Shown here: positions 1-11,070 of the stretch, piece after piece
Numbering within the stretch: position 1 is the first letter of the stretch
Layout: each line of letters begins with the position of its first letter
Source of the DNA: Cymodocea nodosa
Taxonomy: Eukaryota; Streptophyta; Magnoliopsida; Alismatales; Cymodoceaceae
Assembly (NCBI GenBank): GCA_036874045.1
Contig: CM072337.1
Location: forward strand, 7,936,001 to 8,000,000
Direction: 5' to 3'
DNA: 64,000 bases
Program-made: the position numbers and the translations under genes
The notes under the pieces: model-generated
What the model saw: the letters and a program-made list of their open reading frames with translations, nothing else
Databases searched by the model: none
Told to the model about the DNA's origin: nothing

Positions 1-1121
1 AGTTATTCAGATTTTAACTTTGATGAATTATTATGTGCTTATCATGCATTATTACAAAAACTTAAAGTTTGTAAACTAGAAAATAGAATATTAGAAACTC
101 TTTATCCATTGTGGAAGAAGAAAATTGTTTCCTGTCTACTACTTTAGAAAAGTTTAAATGTGATAATGAAAATCATATTAGAGATTTGCATAAATTTAGA
201 TTTAATGAATGTGTCTTGCATGAACAAATATAGAATATAAATGTTGAAAAATTAAAGATAGAATTTGAAAATAAAGTGTTCAGAAAAAATATAAATGATC
301 TCGAATTAGAGATTGATAAATTAAAAAAGAGAGAGCTAGATTTAAATTCTACCATTGAGAAGTGGAATTTAAGTCAAACTAAGTTAGACAAACTAACTAG
401 TACCCCTGCGGTGTCATATAAATTTGGCTTAGGATTTGATTATCCTGAATATCAAGCCAATAAAAGATTTATTAGTTGCAGTTCAAGTAAATCTAAGACT
501 AAAATTCCTTTTATCATGAAACAAGGTAATAAATATGTGGAAGTAGGTAATTCAAGGGATGAATCATGTAGTAATAACATAAATCAATGTGATTTGTCTA
601 AATGTACTTCTAACATGACTATTAATGTTTCTAAAAATCTTGTTTCTTGTTCTGGAAATTCAGTTTCTAATGTTTCTAAAATTTCAGACAATTGTAGTAA
701 ACTGAAAATTCAAAAACCTGAGCATGTAATTCAAAACACTAGTGTTAGACCAATTACTCATTCTACATGTGATAAATCTAAAAATTCTTGTGTAGAAAAA
801 GATTTTGTATGTACTGAAAATTCAAATACAAGTACAAAATCTTGGTATGAACTTACTGAAATGTATGAGCATGTCCAAAATAAATTAACATATGATAAAA
901 ATCGGTTTGGCCTTGGTTATACTACATTTGAAAACAAACAGAATGATTATAAGAGCAATAATGCTATAAGTAAGTATGATATTAATGATAAGTCAATAGT
1001 ACTTACAACTAATAAGAATGTAAATGATAATGTTAAACTGTTTTTAAACAAAAAGAAGAAATATGTGTTTAATGAACTTGGTCCTCAACAACATTGGGTA
1101 CCAATAAAAAGTTTTTCTTAA
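1..1121 (+). pseudogene. copia A gag, C-terminal part
   Basis: This is the distal half of a Sire-type Gag, the structural protein of the cytoplasmic particle. From 276 an open frame of 281 codons is Lys/Asn/Ser-rich, begins with a predicted coiled coil (heptad-like Leu/Ile spacing, about residues 1-45), and contains two FGLG(F/Y) motifs near residues 50 and 210, which recur in Sire Gag C-ends (element H has KYGLGY). It ends with HWVP, the usual Gag tail before protease. Bases 1-150 code for related Gag sequence in another frame (DELLCAYHALLQKL), so a frameshift lies between about 150 and 276. The zinc knuckle must be upstream of the window. The frame ends at TAA 1119; two further stops (TAG 1131, TGA 1152) precede protease in the same frame. 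Confidence 0.75.
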
Positions 1122-1157
1122 TTTGTTTTGTAGGAGGAAACAACATCAAAATGAATC

Positions 1158-1500
1158 TTGGACAATGGAGCGTCAAGTCACATGACCGGACAGAAAAGTC
1201 TACTACAAAATTTTACAAATACCATGAAAGGAAGTGTAACATATGGAAACAAAAGCAAGGATAAAATTATAGGTATGGGCAATGTTCAAATAACTCCGAC
1301 TTGTGTTATTTCGAATGTACTATATGTAGAAAACCTAGGATTTAATTTGTTAAGTGTTATAAAACTAATTGAGAATGGATATTATGTAGTGTTTGAAGGT
1401 AATGTATGCAAAATTATTGATAAAAATGCAGATGAAATTAAGTTTATTGCTAAAAGAAAAGGTTCTGTATGTATTTTATCTTTACCTTCTAGTGCAGTTG
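1158..1500 (+). pseudogene. copia A aspartic protease domain
   Basis: Retropepsin part of Pol, which cleaves the Gag-Pol polyprotein in the particle. The active-site loop reads DNGASSHMTG (Asp codon at 1161), where relatives have DSGCS-HMTG, as in element H at 57132. The second conserved segment, NLLSV, lies about 60 residues later, followed by the usual short beta-hairpin. There is no real ATG: this is an internal segment of the polyprotein, open from about 1155. The Ser-to-Asn change next to the catalytic Asp is unusual for the family, where D-S/T-G is near invariant, and probably reflects decay. The identification is firm from the motif and from the integrase that follows in the same frame. 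Confidence 0.8.
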
Positions 1501-2690
1501 ATTTAAATTCGTGTTTGCTAGCTGAAACTAGTGATGCATATCTGTGGCATAGAAGGATTGAGCATATAAACATGAAATTGTTACATAAACTATCTAGAAA
1601 ACATTTAGTGAGAGGTTTACCAAAGATTAAATACTCAAAGGACTTTATGTGTAATGCATGTGAGTTAGGTAAACTTCACAAAAACTCTTTTAAATCCAAA
1701 ACTAATATTTCAAGCAAGAGAGTCTTAGAACTTATACATATGGATCTATTTGGACTAACAAGAATCATGAGTCTTGGTGGTAAATGGTATGTATTTGTTT
1801 TAGTAGATGACTTCTCTAGATACACTTGGGTATATTTTCTAGCATCTAAGACAGAAGTTTTTGAAAAATTTAAAATGTTTTGCAATTTATTTCAAAATGA
1901 ACAAAGTGTCTCTGTTCAAAAACTTAGGAGTGATCATGGTATAGAATTTGATAATGATCAAATAGATAATTATTGTATAGATCATAGAATTGATCATAGA
2001 TTTTCTTTTCCAAGAGCACTGTCTCAAAATGGTGTTGTTGAAAGAAAGAATAGATCACTTCAAGAAATGGCCAGAACTATGTTAAATGAACATAAGGTAC
2101 CTCAAAATCTTTGGGCTGAAGTAGTGAATATAGCTTGTTATATTATTAACAGAAGTCACTTAAGACCTCGTGTTAATAAAACTCCTTTTGAAATTATGTT
2201 TAATAGGGTTCCAAAAATTTCCTATATGAAACCATTTGGCTGCAAGTGTTTTATTCTTAATACTAAGGATAACAGCGATAAATTTCAAGCCAAAGCGGAT
2301 GAAGGAATTTTTGTAGGTTACTCTACTAGAAGTAAAGCCTATAGAGTATATAACAAGACTTCTAGGACTATTGAAGAAACCCTCCATGTAAGCTTCAATG
2401 AAAATTCTTTTAGAGAATCTCAATCTAAAGCTGATAATGATGATATGATCAATTTCCCTAAAGAGTTAGAGATCAATAGAGAGATTGAATATTTATCTAA
2501 GAAAATCAAAAATATAAACTTAAATGATCAAACAAATGATGAAAGTGATGGACCTTCAAATGTTGATGAGAATATTGAGGAAAATCAGAGAAATTGGCGT
2601 TATTCTTCATCACATCCCATTACTCAAGTCATTGGTAATATTAATGAGGGAGTTAAAACTAGAGCTTCAGTGAATTTAAATAGTATGTGT
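1501..2690 (+). pseudogene. copia A integrase (GAG-pre-integrase zinc domain, DDE core, C-terminal domain)
   Basis: Inserts element cDNA into chromosomes. The N-terminal zinc-binding segment shows LWHRRIEHIN and then CNAC (about 1542-1670). The catalytic core has Asp in HMDLFG (codon 1743), Asp in RSDHG (1932) and Glu in NGVVERKNR (2040); the last two are separated by 35 residues, the classical D,D35E spacing. NRSHLRPRVNKTPFE and the GYSTRSKAYRVY segment follow and are typical of copia integrases. All catalytic residues are present and no stop occurs from 1158 to 2924, so this is one of the least damaged integrases in the window. HRRIEHIN replaces the family's HRRLGHIN. It passes without a break into the INT-RT linker. 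Confidence 0.92.
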
Positions 2691-2699
2691 ATGTTTGTT

Positions 2700-3660
2700 T
2701 CTATGGTGGAACCAAGGAATATAGAAGAAGCATTATTTGATGAAAATTGGATAGTGGCAATGCAAGAAGAACTAAATCAATTCATCAGAAATGATGTATG
2801 GGAATTAGTCTCTCTACCAGAAAATCAGTCCAAAATAAGTACAAAGTGGATCTTTAGAAACAAAACTAATGAAACTGGTCAAGTTATAAGAAACAAAGCT
2901 AGATTAGTTGCACAAGGGTATACATAGGAAGAAGGACTAGATTATGATGAAACATTTGCTCTTGTGGCTAGGTTAGAAAGTATTAGAATATTATTGGCCT
3001 ATGCTTGTTATATGGATTTTAAATTATATCAAATGAATGTAAAGGGTGCATTTCTAAATGGTTTAATTAATGAAGAAGTCTATGTAAAACAACCACCTGG
3101 ATTTGAAGATATTGAAAATCTTGACTTTATGTATAAATTGAAGAAAGCCTTATATGGTTTGAAGCAAGCACCTAGATCATGGTATGAAAGATTATCTACT
3201 TTTTTAATAGAACAATGTTATATCATGGGAAAAGTAGATCATACTCTATTTATCAAGAGAGATGGTAAAAATTAGATTGTTGTTCAAATATATGTGGATG
3301 ATATAATCTTTGGAGCAACTTCTGATAAACTGATAAAAATATTTTCTGAAGAGATGACTAGTCAGTTTGAAATGAGTATGATAGGAGAACTTTCATATTT
3401 TCTAGGACTTCAAATTAAGCAAATGGATAAAGGTATATTTTTAAATCAGGAAAAATATGCAAATGAAATGCTTAAGAAATTTAATTTTAATGATACAAGG
3501 ATTCGAGGAACTCCTATGAGTACTTCTCTAAAGTTAGATATTGATGACATAGGAAAATCAATAGATCAAAGAAAATATAGAAGTATGATTGGTTCTTTAC
3601 TTTATTTGACTACTAGTAGACCTGATATTATGTTTGTTGTGTGTGTTTGTGCTAGATTTC
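2700..3660 (+). pseudogene. copia A reverse transcriptase
   Basis: Copies genomic RNA into cDNA. The order of motifs is [71 protein letters not shown] and the catalytic YVDD at 3291-3302, all matching Ty1/copia RT. Two TAG codons interrupt the frame, at 2925 (family residue Gln in GYTQEEG) and 3273 just before YVDD. QMNVKGAF has Asn where the family has catalytic Asp (QMDVK), so the first metal-binding Asp is lost. The frame resumes at once after both stops, with no frameshift. Confidence 0.92.
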
Positions 3661-4241
3661 AATCTAATCCTAAAGAATCACACTCAATTGCAGTTAAAAG
3701 AATATTTAGATATATACAAGGAACTAAAAATTTCAGACTGTATTATTCTAAGGATAGTTCAATAGATCTTATAGGATATATTGATGCTGATTATGAAAGA
3801 TCTAAATCTGATAGAAAGAGTACCAGTGGCACATGTCAATTATTGGGAAATAATTTAGTGTCATGGTTTAGTAAAAAGCAAAACTGTGTAGCACTTTCTA
3901 CTATAGAAGCTAAATATGTTGCTACTGCACTGTGTTGCACTCAGATTCTATGGATAAGGCAAACTTTAGAAGATTTTGGATTATCTTATGATACAACTGA
4001 GATTTATTATGATAGTAGTTCTATAATAAATCTTTCCAAAAATCCTGTATTACATTCTAGAGCAAAGCATATAGAGGTTAGACATCATTTTCTAAGAGAT
4101 AACGTAATTAAAGGAAAAATTAAATTAGAATTTGTGTCTAGAAAAAGTCAATTAGCCGATATATTTACAAAACCTCTAGATGAAAATACATTCTGCAACA
4201 TAAGATTAAATTTGAGTATTTGTAGGCTATGTGATGTGTAA
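3661..4241 (+). pseudogene. copia A RNase H
   Basis: Degrades the RNA strand of the RNA-DNA hybrid. Same frame as RT. It carries LIGYIDADY (catalytic Asp codon 3783), RKSTSGTCQLLG, SWFSKKQNCVALSTIEAKY (Glu retained; the family reads STTEAEY), the D-S-S-S-I-I-NLSKNPVLHSRAKHIE segment, and LADIFTKPL near the end. It stops at 4239-4241. The pattern is that of plant copia RNase H and it is nearly full length; only YERSKSD deviates from the usual (W/V)(A/G)GSxxD. Confidence 0.92.
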
Positions 4242-5733
4242 AATGCTTAAACTCCACAAAAAGATAAATATTATTGATGATGTTGTTCACCTCATAGATA
4301 TTATATACTTATCATAAATATCTAAGTAATATCTAAATTGCTGCTTAAGATACTACGTATTTATTGTAAAATCATAGTAGTGTCTTATTGATTTTAAGTA
4401 AGTTATCAATTTTAATGGTTTTCACGATTTTAAGTGGAAGTGTAAATGAAAAACATTAAATACTTCTGAAATTTTGATTAAGTGTTTTTCTTTGAATCGA
4501 GGAAAGTACATATGATCATGCATGAATTTGACTTGATTGATTAAACTTGTAGAATAATTTATATGTAACTCATCTTAAATTGTTAATCAAAAGTATAAGC
4601 TTATTGAAACTGATTCATATTTTCAGTAAAATCATAGAAGAAAAAATTGTATGAGATTTGTGTTTTATTGCATCTGTATTAATGGAATACATATATACTA
4701 TACTTAAAATGAAAAGTGCTTACAAAGTGAAAATCTTTGAGAGTTTATTGATCAGTTTAATCACTAGCATTTTGTACTTGAGCAGATAGGTATGTGAGGA
4801 TTGTTGTCCTGAAAAATGACTCTTTAAATCTGGCAACCTAAGGTCCTGATCAGATCTGGGATTGTTGACTAAAAACTCATTTCACGGGTACATTAGAAAG
4901 TTCTTGTATGATTCAAGCTTTTCAAACTAACTTTTAAAAGAAATTTATCAATATTTACTATTTTGAAAAAAAAAAAAGGTGTTTCATTAATTACAGATAT
5001 CTTTGAATCGAATATAGTTTCTACCAATATGATTACTGATTTATTGATTCAAAATTAGTACTTTTGAAAACGTTTATTTGAAGTACATTCTTTTATTCTC
5101 CTTGAATTAATCATATTGAGTTCAAAGTTGTGTTTTGATTCATATACAATACGAATTGATTCTGAAAATCATTTTTAATGAATTCAGGATAACAGAAGTT
5201 TCTGAAAAGAAAATTTAAAAGTATAGTTATACTTAATATCTATTGTTATATAAGTATATTTTGTATGTTATTGAATATATAAGAAGTATATTTGTAGGGG
5301 GAGGATTAACAATGTTCAAAACAGATTAATATAATTCAGAATACAAATCTTGGTTAATCTAAATTCAAGTCCTCTTAAGATCTTAATGAAATAATTTAAA
5401 AAGACAAACAAACTATTTTAGATTCATAAGAAGAGAATGTTAGAATAGTTTACAATGTTCTCAAGATAATGTTAAGTGTAGCATGTGTGATGTCTTCGGA
5501 AGGTTTCAGTTGAAAGCATCCAAAACTTGTTTTTGTTAAGTGTGCTATCTGAACGTTATGTTACATAAGGTAACGTGTAAAACTACCTCTAGATAGCGTT
5601 TTACTCGTTAGGTTAGTTAACTCAATGAGTTACACTGGAATTTTTCTGGTACCTTGATTGAATAAACTATATTCAATACTCATTTGAAATCTAAACCCGA
5701 CTTATACACGTTGAGTTATTCACCTAAAAACCC
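4242..5733 (+). other. Noncoding spacer between pol and the extra ORF (block S)
   Basis: No ORF of note. About 4500-5300 is repeated closely at 14948-15745 (element B) and, more diverged and on the opposite strand, at about 31600-32500 in the Ty3 block; shared landmarks include the segments around 4775 (GAGCAGATAGGTATGTGAGG) and 4905 (CTTGTATGATTCAAGC). At 5297-5303 a GGGGGAG purine run resembles a polypurine tract but no LTR follows. The part 5430-5733 is shared only with element B. Confidence 0.75.
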
Positions 5734-5741
5734 TATTTAAA
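5734..5741 (+). promoter_or_regulatory. TATA-like box before copia A extra ORF
   Basis: TATTTAAA lies 83 nt upstream of the first ATG (5824) of the extra ORF and is conserved at 16169-16176 in element B, also 80-83 nt before its ATG. The Ty3 extra ORF at 39200 has a comparable TATA-like run at about 39291-39304. A separate transcript for this ORF is an inference. Confidence 0.4.
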
Positions 5742-5823
5742 CACTTATTACACGGGCACTTAGGTTATTCGTAAACCTTAGTTTGCAAATCTTTCCCACT
5801 TGTTGCTGTTACAACCTGCGACG

Positions 5824-8084
5824 ATGGTCTCCAAGTTTTACAAAGGCCGTGGCAAAGGAAAAGGTAAAAGCAGAGGAGATGTAAAAGGAAAAGAAATTGA
5901 TACTAATGAAGTTTCATGCACTTGGTTCAAGAAAATACTTCGTGTGGACAAAATGTTAGCAGAAATTTATAGAGATTACTTCTTTCCTCAAGGTATACTA
6001 GATGAAGTTAGACAAGAGCTTCAACATACTGATGAAAATATTACATACATGGGTATTCGTAGTAAATTTGATAGAGAATACAGAATGAATTGTGTTGAGA
6101 TTACATTTCTCGAACAATATGCAAAATATTTGGAAAAAGGTGTAGGTACATCAACTAGAATTCCTCAAATACCTATAAATGGTACAAGACTACATGCATT
6201 TGAGGAAGAGCATGAATTAGCTATCCCTACTCCTTTATATTCAAAATAAGTAGAATCCCATATTACTATAGATAAAAGAAAAGTTGACAGTCTTCGAAAG
6301 GCTATAGCAATAGAAAGTTCCTTTGAAGAATTAAAGCAAAAAACTTTTCTAGAGCAATTTGAAAAGAAAACAGTAATACTTGCAGAAGAGAAATAGAAAT
6401 GTTATAGAAGAAGAAAAGTCAGAAAAATTATGTCTATAGAAACAAAGTCTATTAGATAAGGATAATCGGATGAACATTTATTTCAAAAGGACAATGTATG
6501 TCTAGACATTGTACCTTATAATGCATCTGATAAACTCATCAGTTCTGAGCATACTGAAACTGATGATGATAATGAGACTTTATTTTCTCTTGCTAGAAAA
6601 CTTGAAAAGAAATGCAAGTCAAATATGAGCTCAAGTTTTTCTATTAGTACAAGTCCTAATGATGCAGAAATTGAAAAATCAAAGCATCAGGCAACTGACA
6701 TTGAACAAGTTATTGCAGATATAATTGACAATGTTGAGGTAGTAACTAGTTCACAGGCTGAATTGTCTAGAGTAGCAGATATTGAAAAAGTTAAGACTCT
6801 AGAAGAGCTAAATGTCAACTAGCCTACTTCAGAATCTATAGAAGTAGAGTTTGAGAATTCACAACATGTACAAATGGAACTATCTATTGTAGAAATTGAA
6901 AAATTACACATAGATACACAAGCTGATGAATTTGTGCAAAATTTGAACTCTGTATTTTCTATAGAAACTGAACAAATGAATGTGGCAGATATTGAAAATG
7001 TTCCTTACACTATTGAAGCTAAAGAATCAAGTGTACATAAGCAGCTTCAAGAAATATTTTCATAGAGGAACAACATGACATTCATTTTGATGAAGAAGTT
7101 CCTGAAGATGAATTAAACTTTGAATCACGACTTCAGGTATCACCTTCTTTGTGTATAGTATTACAAATTCAAGGTAATTCAGTTCATTTTAGATCTAAGG
7201 AAGCATTACAGAAATACAATAATCTGATTACATGTCAGATTCTGCATGCTAGGCCAATAAAATTTAGAAATTTGATTGATATGAGAGATTTATTTGAGTA
7301 TCAAGGCCTCATTCAATTCTTGTTAGTTGGAACAAAATGGAAGAAATACACAAAGCTTATTGTAGCTTTTTATAGCAATCTGGTCAAGAATGAAAATATA
7401 CTAAAAACTCAAATAAATAAATAGGAGTTAATATTGTCTCTTGAATTAATTTTTGAAGTTTTGGGATTAAAGAATGAAGGTGTTGTTGTTACAAACAGAT
7501 TTGACATGATTAGACAATTGGAATGGAACATTCAGTCTTTATCAAAAATTCTAGATGTATATACTAAAATGAGACTCATGGAAAATCTAAATGCAGAAGC
7601 AAGGTTTATTGCAAATATATTGCTTGCCAATTTATTTCAAAGAGTCGGACACAATATGTAAGTCAGCAGAAGCTATTTATATGACACTTATGGTCTGCTG
7701 AATAAAATTCAAATCAATTGGTTTGATGTTTTTACTTCTCAACTACAACATATGAGTTCAAAGTTATTTTATGGTGATGCTGTATGTAGAATCCTTGCAA
7801 GCCAATTGAATTTATCCGACTGACCCTTTGAAACTAAAGGCATGAGAGCTTTTAGTATAAAAGATTTGCAAAAATTCCAGGCCATGCATAAACCTCAATG
7901 ACAACAACAACTTGATTGTATAGACCATATACAACAACAACAAAGTTATTCAGTTCAAGCAGAACAGCAACTGCAACTACCTCCTGACCTAGATGATGTA
8001 CTTAACAATATTAGAAATGATATTAGGCATCTAGGAGATAAAATCTGTAATGCTATAAGTGATATACTTAGGAGGAATAGATAA
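5824..8084 (+). pseudogene. Extra ORF (aORF) of copia A, env position, function unknown
   Basis: A reading frame of about 750 codons, first ATG at 5824, ending at TAA 8082-8084. The N-terminus is basic (Lys/Gly/Arg-rich, GKGKSRGD), followed by charged, probably coiled-coil stretches and a Glu-rich acidic middle. The C-terminal part has the blocks LFEYQGLIQF (about 7290), LKNEGV (about 7465), RVGHNM (7640), QINWFDVF and KLFYGD (about 7770), then a Gln-rich tail. No signal peptide or membrane helix is evident, so a true envelope is doubtful. Stops occur at about 6247, 6385, 6820 and elsewhere, and one lost A near 7055 shifts the frame relative to copy B. The same C-terminal blocks appear in the Ty3 elements here; they resemble the 'putative plant transposon protein' family, from memory. 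Confidence 0.7.
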
Positions 8085-8604
8085 CTGCTTGTTTGCTTGT
8101 ATCTGAATACAAAATGTAATGTTTGTATTCATTGTTTGATTCATAGAACAATACATTTTTCTATAAATGTTTACCATTCTTATTATTGTTTACAAAAAGC
8201 ATTGTTGTAAATATATCTCTTACTATATATTCTGTGTAATTATCTTTTTGATTAATGACAAAAAAGGGGAGAAATGTTATAAAAAAAAAGATGATTATGA
8301 TTTTAATTGCATATAGAGGGAGATGATATTTATGGTTATTGTAATCTGACAGATGATAATGTAATCTGAAAGAAAATTATGTGGTTTTTAAAATATGTAA
8401 GGATACTTATATAATTATTGATATCTGAAAGTTTTATTTCTGAGAGGTGAAATTTACATAAACAATAGAAATAAGCTTAAGTGAACTTAAGTCAACAAAC
8501 TTGTTTGTTGAATTAAAAGTTAACCCAACAAAGGTGCTTTGTTGAGTTAAATATATTTCAAAATTGGTTTAATATGGTTTTGTCATCATCAAAAAGGGAG
8601 AGAT
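8085..8604 (+). other. 3' noncoding leader and polypurine tract of copia A
   Basis: AT-rich, no ORF. It ends in AAAAAGGGAGAGAT (8591-8604) directly before TGTTGAG, the position and form of the polypurine tract that primes plus-strand synthesis in Sire elements. Element B keeps a better version, AAGGGGGAGAT (18876-18886). Confidence 0.8.
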
Positions 8605-8838
8605 TGTTGAGTATTTTGTTTTGATGATGTGTGTTGAATGAAAAATAATCATATTTGCTCAATTACTATTGCTTGTGAAAAGAAATTAAAATCATCAATT
8701 AATATAGAAAAAGCTTACTGATATAAATACTTGTTTGTATTGGATCTGAAATTATATTAAGTTAATAACTAGTCGTTTTGTTGCATTAATTTCTCATTTA
8801 ACTAAACGTTAAGTTAACATGTATTTTTATTGAAAAGC
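8605..8838 (+). mobile_element. 3' LTR of copia A, first 234 bp only
   Basis: Starts TGTTGAGTATTTTGTTTTGA and follows the LTRs at 18887 and 46203 until TATTGAAAAGC (8838), where the match ends abruptly and unrelated LTR-like DNA begins. The truncation is therefore an insertion or recombination point. Confidence 0.85.
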
Positions 8839-11070
8839 TGTAAAGTTAAGATTTGTGCATTTTATTATATGTTAAAGCATGCATTTTATGGATTTCAATT
8901 GCATATCACATGATATTTATATAAGATTACATGAAAACTATATTTTTAGGCTATGCATGTTTTTATGTATTAAAATTTAATTAATTCACAAATTTACCTT
9001 TAATAAAATTAATGTCAAGTTACTAGCCCATATGTAGACACTTAGTTGTTGGGAATAAACCATTTCTCACACATTTCAATTGCACACATACTTGACGTAA
9101 GTGTTATATATGCTTTTCAATTGAATATTATTATCAACGGAAATCATTGGCATGATGTAAATAATAAGTCCCATTTTATTGATGGTTAAAATCAAGATCT
9201 AATATCAATTTTTATTACATCTATTTTATGTTCTTGTTATGTGCTAAGTATTGTCTAAGTTTCATTTTAATAGGTGGCATCTATTGGAGCTTAAAAGATG
9301 AATTAATCTTCACCATTGGATGGAGATTTTAAATCTTATATGGCTGGATTAATCCCAACCATTGGATCAAAACTTACCCTTAATAAAAAGGACCACGAGC
9401 ATCCATGCAAGGCATCTCTCCATTTTGGGCAACTCCATTCACACAAGGGCTGCAGCCGTTTCTTCCATTCCAGCGTCGAGAGTGGAGGTGGACAGTCATT
9501 TCCAGCAATTCTCCATCATTTCCAGCAGCCTCCCTTCTCTTCCAAGGATGTGGATCAGCTAGTCTCCCAAGAAAGGTGAGAATTTCTGCATCTTCCTCCT
9601 CCATTGAAGATATTTTCTCCTTTTTCAGGGCAAAATCTTAGGCATAAGGATCTTCACAGGTGGTTTTATGGTGGATTGGTGGAGAGAAGCCATGCCAGAA
9701 CGTTCAGAAATAAAGGAGGATGTGTTTTACAATGGACGGTGAATAGGGAGCATCTTCTTGGCTCGAGACAACATGAGTTTATTGCTTTGGAGGCTTAAGG
9801 ACGTGCAACTCGCTTCTTCCATCGCATACCTAGGCGAATCTCTTCAAAAACGCAATCCAGAAGTGGTGATAGTCTTGTGGAGAACTAATTGAAGTGGTAT
9901 ACAACCAAATAGGAGGCATATGCAAGGAACCAAGTGAAGACTTCACGGTAAAAATGGATAGGAGAGATCCTCATACACATTTCTTTGTTGTTATTGCCTA
10001 TATGTACAAGTATTGGACGTGTGTGCGGATATATGAAATTCCATGTTTGTTTTATTTATTTACTTGTTTATTTTTAGATTGCAGAAGTTATTTCGATACT
10101 GGATGATGGTTAATATTGTTTTTCAATGTTTATATGTGAATATCATAGTTATAGATCTAGTGTTTAAAGAAATAGTTGTGTATGTAAATGCAGAAATTCG
10201 TGTACAGAGTTTTATCCGTTTTGTTTAATTGATTTCTATCAGCTCCGATGACGGTTTTGATCAAATCTTGAGTCAATCTCATATGGTTTTAAGTCTACTT
10301 TCCAACGGATGTCATTTCATAATTTTTGGATGTCGTTTGAGTGGTTTCACGAATTAATTCTCAACAGGTGCATCTGACCTGGAATGCAGGTTCACGCAGA
10401 GATTTTGTGCATTTTTGATCATTGATTTCTTTGAGTACAGATCAAGTTTTCATGATTTATAAACTGGGTTTTCAAGATGAAGAAGTCAGTTTGGGATGAG
10501 ATTTTATTTCACACCATTTCGTAAAGATTCCAGAAAGTTATGGATTTTCTTGTAAAGACATGTGTTTTGTGATTTGATATCCGCATTTTATGCTCTCTTG
10601 GTAGATTTGTTGTCAATAACTCTTGGGTTTGAATTAGACCGCGGAATTATGCTAGATTTTAGATCTTTAAAAATACTTTTCAAATTGTATTTTTATGTGA
10701 ATTTTCAGTGTATAGTTTGGAAGAAATAAGTTTTACAAGTGGAAGCCATTTCTGTAATTTCGAGAGCTATAATAGAGTTATAGGTGAGATTGTTTTGGAG
10801 TTGATTTTTGTATGTATATTCGAGTATTTGTTTCAATTTAACTTTTAACCTTAAGTCTAACCATTGTTTAAATAAATTAAGATGCAAAGAAATTTTTATA
10901 GTTATTTTAGGATATTAATCAAACAATCAATCTAATAAAAGTCATTTAGACAAACTCCTTGTGGAAATGACCTGTACTTCCACTGCTTAATACAATAAGG
11001 CATTGTGCGCTTGCGGTTAATTTATAAATGTAAAACTTGTGTTTTTAACGACACATGTTTCAACCTTACA
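8839..11070 (+). mobile_element. Probable Ty3-type LTR (orphan or solo), 2232 bp
   Basis: Starts TGTAAAG and ends CCTTACA, a near inverted terminal pair with TG..CA ends. It begins exactly where copia A's LTR breaks and ends exactly where Ty3 F-box sequence begins. Near its right end (about 10950-11015) it has GACCTGTACTTCC and TTGTGCGCTTGCGG, which match the form of the U5 block in the Ty3 LTRs here (GACCTATACTTGC ... CTATGCACTTG at 29160-29210). A TATA-like TAATAAAAAG lies at 9381-9390. No primer site follows and the flanks (AAAGC, CTATC) do not match, so one side was probably lost. Short overlapping ORFs between 9316 and 9800 look like chance. It could be a different unclassified element. 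Confidence 0.5.

Larger units (their letters stand above)
1..8838 (+). mobile_element. Sire-lineage Ty1/copia element A (5' end outside window, 3' LTR cut short)
   Basis: Order on + is gag C-end, protease, integrase, RT, RNase H, spacer, extra ORF, polypurine tract, start of 3' LTR. INT before RT defines Ty1/copia; a long region with an extra ORF between RNase H and the LTR is the hallmark of the Sire/Maximus lineage. The gag-pol part from 276 to 4241 stays in one frame and is broken only by stop codons. The 5' LTR, primer site and gag N-half lie left of the window. The 3' LTR stops matching its relatives at 8838, where another element begins. Copy B (14948-20490) repeats everything from about 4500 onward. 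Confidence 0.9.

Noticed and set aside
1158-4241. Endogenous pararetrovirus
   Set aside because: Integrase is present, INT precedes RT in copia elements, LTRs and target duplications are found, and no movement-protein or coat-protein pattern is seen.
5824-8084. True viral-type envelope gene
   Set aside because: No signal peptide, transmembrane helix or cleavage site is visible; only the position matches env.
9316-9798. Overlapping short ORFs suggesting a host exon
   Set aside because: Several frames on both strands are open at once in a slightly GC-richer stretch, with no domain and no consistent frame.
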